Source of the DNA: Minisyncoccota bacterium | GTDB lineage: Bacteria; Patescibacteriota; Microgenomatia; UBA1400; PJMF01 | Direction of reading: 5' to 3' | Length of the DNA: 14,682 nt | Assembly (NCBI GenBank): GCA_003518205.1 | Contig: DOZC01000042.1 | Coordinates: 1 to 14,682, forward strand | In this document: piece after piece, positions 7,231 to 12,707 of the stretch | Position numbering within the stretch: position 1 is the stretch's first letter | Layout: each line of letters opens with the position of its first letter | Made by a program: the position numbers and the translations under genes | The notes under the pieces: model-generated | Database searches by the model: none | What the model was told of the DNA's origin: nothing | The model's input: the letters and a program-made list of their open reading frames with translations, nothing else

Positions 7231-8013
7231 CTATTTCTGCTTTGGGGGAAATCTCCGGTTTTTAATTGGCTTATCAGAAAAAATTACCCCATCTTTGATA
7301 AAAACCTCTCGTTTGGCAATTTCAGCGGCTTCTTGGCTGTGAGTTACCATGATAATGGTTCGACCTTCATCGTTGAGTTCTGTCAAAATTCGCTCCACAT
7401 CCCGACCACTCTTTGAATCCAAGTTGCCGGTCGGTTCATCGGCAAAAATCACACTGGGATTGTTGATCAAAGCCCTGGCAATGGCCACTCGCTGCTGCTG
7501 ACCGCCGGAAAGTTCTGCCGGGGTATTTTTCAATCGATCTCCCAGACCAAATCGCTCCAGCATAGCCTTCGAGCGCTCTAAGCGTTCGGCTTCAGAAACT
7601 CCTGGAGTGTAAACCAGTGGCAAAGCCACTTGCTCCAAGGCAGAAGTTTTAGCTAACAGGTTAAATTGTTGGAAAACAAAACCGATTTCTCGATTACGCA
7701 AACCAGCGCGTTCAATTTCGTTATATTCAGTCACATTTTTGCCATTGAGCAGAATTTCTCCGCCAGTGGGGGTGGCTAAAATACTGGCGACTTGTAAAAA
7801 GGTTGATTTACCAGAACCAGACGGTCCCATGACTGCCACAAACTCGCCCTGGTGAATTGTGAGCGATAATTCGTTTAAAGCCCGAATGGTTTGGTCGCCG
7901 ATCTGATAGATTTTGGAGACTTTTTTAAGCTCCAGAATTGGCACTAAGGCCGGTCCGGAAAACAAAGCCGATCCGGGAAGCGGTTTAATGTGAGAGGCAA
8001 CAGCTTTTGACAT
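7231..8013 (-). CDS. MacB/LolD-type ABC transporter ATPase
   Basis: A 260-residue ATP-binding subunit with all expected motifs: Walker A GPSGSGKST at 63-71, Q-loop FVFQQFNLL at 112-120, signature LSGGQQQRVAIARAL at 168-182, Walker B VIFADEPTGNLDS at 188-200, and H-loop His at 225 (VTHSQEAA). The Walker B/D-loop form is characteristic of the LolD/MacB/FtsE-like subfamily. About 25 extra residues precede the usual start. The chosen ATG is 2 nt downstream of the adaptor stop codon, so translation is probably coupled. It drives the permease encoded just downstream. Confidence 0.93.
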   Translation of the reverse strand: MSKAVASHIKPLPGSALFSGPALVPILELKKVSKIYQIGDQTIRALNELSLTIHQGEFVAVMGPSGSGKSTFLQVASILATPTGGEILLNGKNVTEYNEIERAGLRNREIGFVFQQFNLLAKTSALEQVALPLVYTPGVSEAERLERSKAMLERFGLGDRLKNTPAELSGGQQQRVAIARALINNPSVIFADEPTGNLDSKSGRDVERILTELNDEGRTIIMVTHSQEAAEIAKREVFIKDGVIFSDKPIKNRRFPPKQK

Positions 8014-8015
8014 AG

Positions 8016-9056
8016 TTAGTTGGGCAACAAGATCTCATCAGTTACTGTCAAACCACTGATGATTTCCACCGATTCTTCGGTTTGCAGTCCAACCTGAATT
8101 TCTCGTTCTTGGTAGGTGTTTTGACCAGTTTTAACATCGACATAAAACTTACTTCCTCGTTCTTTGGTGGCAGCCAAGGGTACGCTTAAAACGTTTGGCC
8201 TGGTGGCAAGTTGAATTTGAGCATCCCCATTCATACCCAGACGATATCGACTCAAACCATCCTCAGCTGGAATACTAGCTTCGACCACAAAAGCCGTGCC
8301 ACTAGAAGTTTGAATGGCGACTAGACCAATTTTAGTGACATATGTTTCGATCGGAGCATTGGGAAAAGCATCTAAAGTAAGGTTGACTTTTTGTCCCAAC
8401 TTTACGGCAGCAATATCAGCCTCATCTACTTCGGCTCGAAAGATTAAAGTACTGGGATTGACCACTACAAAAGCATCAGTGGCCGAAAGCACAACGCCTG
8501 TTAAAGAAGTGGGAGCGCTGACTAAAACTCCAGTGATGGGCGAACTCATGATTACGTTGGAAATGGCAATGCTCGAAAGCTCGACGTCAGCCACGGTGTT
8601 AGTGAGAGTCAATTGATCAGTGTTAACAGTGCGCTCTTCGGATTTGGGAATAGCGCGGTCTTTAGTATCATCCAAAGTTTGATCCCAGCTATTCCGTTCA
8701 ATACTGTAGAGATTGAGGTTTTTTTCGAGTCGTTTTTTTAGATCTCGAGCGTCAATAGTTGCCAAAGTTTGCCATTTTTTAACATCATCTCCCTCTTTGG
8801 CACCTAAATAAACTACTTTGCCGCCAGCAATAAATCGTAGTGAAGCCTTTTCTTTGGCATCTACTACACCCGAGGCCTCAATTGTTTGAGTCAAAGTTTG
8901 TGTGGTCGGATGTGCAAAGGTAAGTTTGGGTTTTTTGGCTTGCTGTTGGTGATACCAACCCCAACCTCCCAGCGCGATGATGACAATGACTAGAAGCCAC
9001 CATTTTTTCTGGTTCAAAAAATTTAAACTGGAAGTTATCAGAGGAATTTTTGGCAT
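8016..9056 (-). CDS. MacA/HlyD-family efflux adaptor
   Basis: A 346-residue periplasmic-adaptor-type protein with a short cytoplasmic N-terminus and one membrane helix (WWLLVIVIIALGGWGWY, residues 19-35). A lipoyl-like half-motif (GVVDAKEKASLRFIAGGKVV) follows, then a short helical hairpin, the second lipoyl half (SSPITGVLVSAP), and beta-barrel and membrane-proximal domains ending GLTVTDEILLPN. It is first in the operon with the ABC ATPase and permease, as in MacAB-like exporters. The frame extends upstream to a TTG at 9152, but the -10 box at 9111-9116 lies inside that extension. That leaves the ATG at 9056 (UTR of about 48 nt) or a GTG at 9098 (almost leaderless). No Shine-Dalgarno decides between them. 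Confidence 0.85.
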   Translation of the reverse strand: MPKIPLITSSLNFLNQKKWWLLVIVIIALGGWGWYHQQQAKKPKLTFAHPTTQTLTQTIEASGVVDAKEKASLRFIAGGKVVYLGAKEGDDVKKWQTLATIDARDLKKRLEKNLNLYSIERNSWDQTLDDTKDRAIPKSEERTVNTDQLTLTNTVADVELSSIAISNVIMSSPITGVLVSAPTSLTGVVLSATDAFVVVNPSTLIFRAEVDEADIAAVKLGQKVNLTLDAFPNAPIETYVTKIGLVAIQTSSGTAFVVEASIPAEDGLSRYRLGMNGDAQIQLATRPNVLSVPLAATKERGSKFYVDVKTGQNTYQEREIQVGLQTEESVEIISGLTVTDEILLPN

Positions 9057-9094
9057 AATAAGTTGATGATAAGCGATAAAAACGCGGCTTAAGG

Positions 9095-9116
9095 TCACCG
9101 CGGTGATTTTATTGTA
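9095..9116 (-). promoter_or_regulatory. Promoter of the exporter operon with 12-bp palindrome
   Basis: The minus-strand TACAAT (9111-9116) is followed 4 nt later by the perfect palindrome TCACCGCGGTGA (9095-9106), which covers the expected transcription start. The position suits a repressor operator or a hairpin at the RNA 5' end. Confidence 0.5.
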
Positions 9117-9204
9117 TGCTGATTTCGCTTTCTTGAGGAGCGGGAGTTGCAATTAACCAGTCAAAAAATCAATCTAATAAAAAATGTTTTCTGTGGTGGT
9201 GTTT

Positions 9205-9756
9205 TTAGGCTTTAAATCCAGAATTTTGACTTGAAGCTGATGAATAACTTAGCTGTTTTGGCCGTTTTCTCAATAACATCTCTCCGGCTGTCACTGACAA
9301 ACTGAGGGCTAGAGCTGTCATAGAAAAATCTCCTAAAAATTCATGATTGTTTGAAAAAGATTCAACTAAAGCGGCGCTGGCCAGCATTAAAGCCAAGCTG
9401 CCTTTGAAGCCATGATGAATTATTTGTTTCCCTAAAGAACTTTCAGTTAAAAACAAACCTAAATGCTTGGCAATTACGGCCGCAATACTAGCTGCTGCCG
9501 TAAACCCAAAATTACCAATATGTTTTACTAATGGCCACATTATTCCCAGCAATTCTTTTACTTGTTCTCTTCGTTGGGGATCTGAAACTCCCTGATGTGA
9601 GTGAATATAAAAATCAAGAAATGTGCCAGTGGCAATCAGAGTCACTAAAAGAATTTCCAACCCCAAAATTGTATCAATTTGAAAAAATTCAGCTTTATTG
9701 AGAAACTCAGAATTATTTTTCTCCAACTCTTTGGTTTCAGGCAAAAACTGTTCCAT
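9205..9756 (-). CDS. Hypothetical multi-helix membrane protein
   Basis: A 183-residue protein, unrecognised. The hydrophilic N-terminus (about 25 residues) is followed by four likely membrane helices at about 29-50, 78-102, 117-133 and 144-162. A basic Ser-rich tail (RKRPKQLSYSSASSQ) is probably cytoplasmic. Loops contain several His residues (IHSHQG, IIHHGFKG), but no recognised metal-binding arrangement. A TATAAT box 8 nt upstream of the ATG supports the start. It is monocistronic: the next minus-strand gene begins 149 nt further on with its own promoter. Function unknown. Confidence 0.7.
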   Translation of the reverse strand: MEQFLPETKELEKNNSEFLNKAEFFQIDTILGLEILLVTLIATGTFLDFYIHSHQGVSDPQRREQVKELLGIMWPLVKHIGNFGFTAAASIAAVIAKHLGLFLTESSLGKQIIHHGFKGSLALMLASAALVESFSNNHEFLGDFSMTALALSLSVTAGEMLLRKRPKQLSYSSASSQNSGFKA

Positions 9757-9927
9757 TAAAATTTATTATAACTCCCTCATAGTTAGTTGTTGAGGTAATC
9801 ACTTCAACTAATGCTATAGATGCCCAGGCAGGCACAAAAACACCCCTCAAGGCAAGTTCCGCGGGTTTTTCACTTCAGTGAAAAGACCTAGTCTGATATC
9901 CGTTATCTAGCATCTGATTTCTGAAAT
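9757..9927. other. Intergenic region with small inverted repeats, no gene seen
   Basis: Part of a 315-nt gap. It holds TTAGTTG/CAACTAA (9783-9789 with 9805-9811) and a perfect 8-bp hairpin TTTTCACT-tc-AGTGAAAA (9867-9884). No ORF with a plausible start is visible. The rest of the gap is repeat copy A and the promoter of the 10072 gene. Confidence 0.5.
9765..9770 (-). promoter_or_regulatory. -10 box (TATAAT), leaderless start
   Basis: The minus-strand TATAAT ends 8 nt before the ATG at 9756. A 4/6 match to the -35 (TCAACA, 9788-9793) sits 17 bp upstream. Confidence 0.6.
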
Positions 9928-10040
9928 GTGAGCCCACGCCTCACAGATCCGAACCAGATTATAGCTAATCTGGTTGACCTGTTTAATACCTTTTGGTCTA
10001 ATCTGGGGCAACTTGAGTTAAACCGCTCCAGACAGGGAGT
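9928..10040 (+). repeat. 113-bp intergenic repeat, copy A
   Basis: Aligns without gaps to 11751-11863 with 88 of 113 positions identical by hand count. Shared blocks include gtgagcc, agatccgaacc, attatagc, taccttttgg, caactt and agggagt. Copy A contains a perfect 10-bp stem with 4-nt loop (9952-9975, AACCAGATTA-tagc-TAATCTGGTT) that is degraded in copy B. It lies just before the -10 box of the 10072 gene. Not a tRNA: no cloverleaf could be drawn. Confidence 0.8.
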
Positions 10041-10057
10041 CAAATACAGTTTTGTGA

Positions 10058-10068
10058 TATAGTATATT
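10058..10068 (+). promoter_or_regulatory. -10 region (TATAGT/TATATT), leaderless start
   Basis: Two overlapping -10-like hexamers (10058-10063 and 10063-10068) end 8 and 3 nt before the ATG at 10072. The first fits a leaderless transcript. Confidence 0.45.
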
Positions 10069-10071
10069 TTA

Positions 10072-10503
10072 ATGAAAGTTTATTTCTCAGCGGCGATGAC
10101 TAGGTATAGAAAGATGTTGCCGATGTACATGTCGCTGGCTCAAATCATCGAGGGTTTGGGACATAAAATCACCTCCGAACACGTTATTGACCCCAAAACC
10201 ACTGAGGGTGATTGGATTAGTACTTATAAACCTGATGAGCTTTGGCAAAGAGAGGCTGGCAGGCTTAAAGATTCTGATGTTCTCATTTCGGAGGTTACAA
10301 CTCCGTCATTTGGAGTGGCTTTTATGATGGATGAGGCTATTAAGCTGAATAAACCACAGCTTTCCTTATACTATGCCTTGCCTTTTCAGGAGGACTCACT
10401 GCCACTCATGCTTAAAGGAAAACCTGGGGTTAACTTTCAGATTTACACTGAAGAAGATGCCAAAGTTGTTTTGACGAATTTTTTTACCACCCTCAAGCTT
10501 TAA
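10072..10503 (+). CDS. Nucleoside 2-deoxyribosyltransferase-like protein
   Basis: A 143-residue protein of the nucleoside 2-deoxyribosyltransferase/DNPH1-like fold. Visible features are the first strand MKVYFSAAM (1-9), a His after the first helix (GHKITSEHV), and the family's central motif DSDVLISEVTTPSFGVAFMM (67-86). In that motif the Glu of SEV matches the catalytic Glu, and PSxGV is the substrate loop. The usual Glu after GxGY is Met here. The family cleaves or transfers N-glycosidic bonds of (deoxy)nucleosides or nucleotides, in salvage or, in some retrons, as a toxic effector. This gene is a single domain of normal length with no DNA-binding domain, so housekeeping nucleotide hydrolysis is at least as likely. 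It lies between the two repeat copies. Confidence 0.75.
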   Translation: MKVYFSAAMTRYRKMLPMYMSLAQIIEGLGHKITSEHVIDPKTTEGDWISTYKPDELWQREAGRLKDSDVLISEVTTPSFGVAFMMDEAIKLNKPQLSLYYALPFQEDSLPLMLKGKPGVNFQIYTEEDAKVVLTNFFTTLKL

Positions 10504-10542
10504 AAAGGCTTTAATTTTTTTACTCTTTAGAACCAGTGCTAG

Positions 10543-10548
10543 TATAAT
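10543..10548 (+). promoter_or_regulatory. -10 box (TATAAT), leaderless start
   Basis: A consensus TATAAT ends 8 nt before the ATG at 10557. A 4/6 -35 (TTTACT, 10519-10524) sits 18 bp upstream, inside the T-rich tail after the preceding gene. Confidence 0.65.
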
Positions 10549-10556
10549 GCGCACTT

Positions 10557-11732
10557 ATGATTGAGTTTGAAAATGAAGTTGGAAGAGAAATGGCACGTAG
10601 AATAGATTCAGCTGTTTTGCCTGTTCTGCCTGACATCGATCTGGTGAAAAGTTTTAAAGAGGCTATTCGTCTTGATATCTCTGAGAGCTCAACCAGTGAA
10701 TCAACCTTACTTAGCTTTTATTACCCGTTATTAGCAGTAGCCTATCGTTTGAGCAAAGTGACTTTAGATAGACTAATGGCGTTTCCTGTTTTGGATGAAC
10801 AAAGCGATCAGCTTCAAAGTTGGTTTTTTAGCTACCTTCAGCAAATCTCTCAACTGTTGGAGTTAGCCATTGCCAGGTTAAATGAAAGTTTGGACGAAAA
10901 CTATGACCAGCAATTAGTGGCATATTTGGACCAGTATACAAACTCTCCCTTTCAATGGAATAGTATTACCGCAACTTGGATGGCTCAATGGTTAGCGCTA
11001 GTCTTGGATAAAGCTAATCATCAAGGTAAACCGCCTTATTATGTCTATGTTAATGAAAAATCTGGCGTAAAATTCCCACAATTATTACCCAGAGTTTTTG
11101 AGGGTGGAGGTTGGTTGAGTGGATTTGGAGGAAGGCTGTTGGTGCTACCGGGAATTCAAAACCTAAGCGGCAGTCAGAAAGCGGAAATCTGGAATAAGCT
11201 TTTGACAGCAGAGAATATTTATGATGATAAAACGATTGATCACTCTGTCAGACAAGAAGTTTTTGATGCGATCATTCAACTTTTACCCACAGGAAACATT
11301 GTTCATTTAGACTTATGTGGGGGTAAGGGCGACTTCATAAACTACTTAAGCGCACAAAGACAAGATGTAATCTCTGTTTTAATTGACAACGCAGATAAAG
11401 CGGTGGAATTGGCTAGACAAAGTGGCATCTCGGCCCAAGTGGGAAACGCTGATGAAGTTCTTCAGACCAAACAGGTTGACGCCGTCACAATTATTTTTGC
11501 TGTTCAATGGATTTCTTCACAAGCTTTTGTTAACGTTTTGGATGCGTTGAAGCCGGGTGGCTGTTTGATTGCCAATGTTTATCCACCAGATTTGAAAGAA
11601 ATAGAAGTTCGCTTTATGGACTTACTTAGACAGATTGGTTTTATTAATTTGCAACTCAAAACAGTCGAGGCACATAACGGAACTAAACAGTTCATCATCA
11701 AAGCTCAGAAGCCTGAAGATAAGCCGGCTTAA
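10557..11732 (+). CDS. SAM-dependent methyltransferase with long unknown N-terminal domain
   Basis: A 391-residue protein. The C-terminal half is a class I (Rossmann) methyltransferase: motif I VHLDLCGGKGDF at 249-260, an acidic residue after strand 2 (VLIDNADKA, about 274-282), GNADEVLQ, a motif IV-like strand DAVTIIFAVQWI (308-319), and LKPGG (331-335). The N-terminal 240 residues are helical and unrecognised. They include a Gly-rich segment FEGGGWLSGFGGR (181-193) that may be a second binding site. The substrate cannot be named; Rossmann methyltransferases of this plain type act on small molecules, lipids or proteins. The gene has its own TATAAT box. Its stop codon overlaps the palindrome AAGCCGGCTT (11721-11730), and repeat copy B follows 19 nt later. 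Confidence 0.8.
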   Translation: MIEFENEVGREMARRIDSAVLPVLPDIDLVKSFKEAIRLDISESSTSESTLLSFYYPLLAVAYRLSKVTLDRLMAFPVLDEQSDQLQSWFFSYLQQISQLLELAIARLNESLDENYDQQLVAYLDQYTNSPFQWNSITATWMAQWLALVLDKANHQGKPPYYVYVNEKSGVKFPQLLPRVFEGGGWLSGFGGRLLVLPGIQNLSGSQKAEIWNKLLTAENIYDDKTIDHSVRQEVFDAIIQLLPTGNIVHLDLCGGKGDFINYLSAQRQDVISVLIDNADKAVELARQSGISAQVGNADEVLQTKQVDAVTIIFAVQWISSQAFVNVLDALKPGGCLIANVYPPDLKEIEVRFMDLLRQIGFINLQLKTVEAHNGTKQFIIKAQKPEDKPA

Positions 11733-11750
11733 GGTGGGTTTTTAAATCTA

Positions 11751-11863
11751 GTGAGCCTAAGCCTCATAGATCCGAACCCCATTATAGCCAATCTAGTAGA
11801 TCTATTAAGTACCTTTTGGCTAGATGTGAAACAACTTGGGTTAAACTACTCCTGAGAGGGAGT
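11751..11863 (+). repeat. 113-bp intergenic repeat, copy B
   Basis: The partner of 9928-10040, same orientation, ungapped, about 78% identical. It ends 40 nt before the TATAAT box of the reverse transcriptase cassette. The stem of copy A is disrupted here, so if the element acts as RNA the shared fold is not that hairpin. The differences are not confined to adenines. Confidence 0.8.
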
Positions 11864-11882
11864 TGAACCGTCCAAATAGCTC

Positions 11883-11908
11883 TTGACTTATTGTACAAAA
11901 AGTATAAT
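11883..11908 (+). promoter_or_regulatory. Promoter of the structured leader/RT cassette
   Basis: TTGACT (11883-11888) and a perfect TATAAT (11903-11908) are separated by 14 bp, shorter than the usual 16-18, so the -35 assignment is uncertain. Unlike other genes here the next ORF is far away (12181), so this promoter makes an RNA with a leader of about 270 nt. Confidence 0.6.
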
Positions 11909-11914
11909 ATTAAT

Positions 11915-12180
11915 CTGTTCTTTAAAACTGGTTCAGCTTAAAACTCATTTGAAATTCTAGATTATTAGACACATTGATGTCTGACTTGCCCCTTTGAACA
12001 AAGGGCAAAACATTACCTCCCATAGTTATTGATACTTGTATTAATAATGGGTCTCGGTGACGCTAATTAGCTGCGGCAAATTAGATTGACGGAACGTTAA
12101 ATTTGGAAATCAAATGAGCCGCAAGCAATGATGTGTCGCCTAATTATTAGTATAAATTATTAGTAAGAAGGACGCCGCTT
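11915..12180 (+). ncRNA. Highly structured leader, candidate template/ncRNA of the RT system
   Basis: There is no ORF here but dense pairing. H1 is AGACA/TGTCT (11967-11982). H2 is TTGCCCcTTT-gaac-AAAGGGCAA (11986-12008). H3 is CCCAT...ATGGG with inner TATT/AATA and ATAC/GTAT pairs (12019-12051). A long irregular stem at 12056-12140 pairs GGTGACGC with GTGTCGCC and GCTGCGGC with GCCGCaAGC across a 6x6 internal loop. An alternative long helix pairs CTCATTTGA (11944-11952) with TCAAATGAG (12110-12118). The apical segment ACGGAACGTT (12089-12098) is perfectly complementary to 12223-12232. By position, upstream of an HTH and an RT gene, this is a candidate msr-msd-like RNA. I could not identify a canonical a1/a2 pair or branching G, so type and exact ends are open; the RNA may extend to about 12345. 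Confidence 0.55.
12165..12172 (+). promoter_or_regulatory. Strong Shine-Dalgarno (AAGAAGGA) for the 54-aa ORF
   Basis: AAGAAGGA ends 8 nt before the ATG at 12181. It is one of few clear ribosome binding sites in a window where most starts appear leaderless, which argues that the small ORF is translated. Confidence 0.55.
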
Positions 12181-12345
12181 ATGAAACGATCGTTTCAATC
12201 ACACGCTGTTACAGCAGGACCAAACGTTCCGTTCATGAGGGCGGTTTCTTTTGAAAAAGTTACTGCTAATCACGCGAATTTTCAGACTCATAATCTGGAT
12301 AATTCGTTTGCTGATTGCTTTAAATCAATAGTAACCGCCCTCTAA
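12181..12345 (+). CDS. Small ORF (54 aa) between leader and HTH gene
   Basis: ATG at 12181 to TAA at 12343-12345 encodes 54 residues beginning MKRSFQSHAVTAGPNVPFMR and ending FADCFKSIVTAL. It is hydrophilic, has a single Cys, no membrane helix and no recognised family. A good Shine-Dalgarno precedes it, and the HTH gene starts 14 nt after its stop. The start codon lies in a 16-bp palindrome. The second half of the ORF is also a long hairpin with a perfect 10-bp base (12237-12342), so the DNA may serve as RNA template rather than, or as well as, coding sequence. It was judged real on start signals and spacing. The main alternative is a chance frame through the 3' part of an msd-like RNA. Confidence 0.45.
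   Translation: MKRSFQSHAVTAGPNVPFMRAVSFEKVTANHANFQTHNLDNSFADCFKSIVTAL
12182..12197. promoter_or_regulatory. 16-bp perfect palindrome, possible HTH operator
   Basis: TGAAACGATCGTTTCA is perfectly self-complementary, begins within the ATG of the 54-aa ORF and lies upstream of an XRE-type regulator gene. Such symmetry without a loop favours a dimer-bound DNA site over an RNA hairpin. Confidence 0.5.
12237..12342 (+). ncRNA. Long hairpin upstream of the HTH gene (msd-like candidate)
   Basis: GAGGGCGGTT (12237-12246) pairs perfectly with AACCGCCCTC (12333-12342). Nested inside are GTTACT/AGTAA(C) (12259-12264 with 12330-12335), AATCA/TGATT (12268-12272 with 12312-12316), CGAATT/AATTCG (12275-12280 with 12301-12306) and CAGA/TCTG (12283-12286 with 12294-12297). 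The collinear nesting over 106 nt is unlikely in ordinary coding sequence. It resembles the long imperfect stem that retron msd regions form, and ends 17 nt before the HTH ATG. Confidence 0.5.
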
Positions 12346-12359
12346 AACACCTCAAACTT

Positions 12360-12707
12360 ATGTATTCACTTGCCCAATTTTTAAAGCAAATAAGAAAAAG
12401 AGAAAACTTATCTCAATCTGACTTAGCACGTATTCTTGGCGTGTCTTCAATTCTTGTTTCAAAGATTGAGGTTGGTCAAAAGACTGTCTCAAGAAAATTT
12501 ATTGAATTATTATCAAATAAATTGCAGGTGCATCCTGGGACTCTGGCGTTGTTTGCCTTTGATCTTAATAAAGACGCACATGGCAAGTTAACAGTGTTGG
12601 AGAGAGACCTTTTAGAGATGGGCACCAAACTGCAGGAGCAGTTAATACTTAAGAAGTCAAAAAATTTGAGGATAAATGCAAACAAACAGCCGATATCCAA
12701 TAATTAA
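12360..12707 (+). CDS. Small XRE-family HTH protein of the RT cassette
   Basis: A 115-residue protein with an N-terminal Cro/C1 helix-turn-helix: FLKQIRKRENLSQSDLARIL (7-26), then VSSILVSKIEVGQKTVSRKF and a third segment IELLSNKLQVHPGTLALFAF. The remaining 45 residues are charged and helical (LERDLLEMGTKLQEQLILKK), likely a coiled coil or partner-binding tail, ending Asn/Lys-rich. No Shine-Dalgarno or -10 box lies close upstream, so expression probably depends on read-through or coupling from the 54-aa ORF, whose stop is 14 nt away. Its end overlaps the RT gene by 32 nt in another frame, so the two are co-translated. HTH partners are known in some retron types; a plain transcriptional repressor of the cassette is the alternative. 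Confidence 0.85.
   Translation: MYSLAQFLKQIRKRENLSQSDLARILGVSSILVSKIEVGQKTVSRKFIELLSNKLQVHPGTLALFAFDLNKDAHGKLTVLERDLLEMGTKLQEQLILKKSKNLRINANKQPISNN

Noticed and set aside
9057..9152. TTG start of the adaptor gene at 9152
   Set aside because: The extension runs across the -10 box and palindrome, and has no ribosome binding site.
9928..10040. tRNA gene or tRNA pseudogene, because of T-loop-like words such as GGTTCG on the minus strand
   Set aside because: No acceptor stem or complete cloverleaf could be drawn in either copy.
9928..11863. Template/variable repeat pair of a diversity-generating retroelement
   Set aside because: The differences between the two copies are not concentrated at adenines, neither copy lies at the 3' end of a protein gene, and the RT lacks the DGR-type RT4 signature.
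11920..12386. CTTTAAAA (11920-11927) with TTTTAAAG (12379-12386) as retron a1/a2 arms
   Set aside because: Eight AT-only pairs, with the second arm inside the HTH coding region. This is likely chance; no better a1/a2 pair was found.
12476..12700. Minus-strand 74-codon ORF over the HTH gene
   Set aside because: It is a shadow of the HTH coding frame with no start signals. The same applies to the other antisense frames over the exporter and phosphoribosyltransferase genes.
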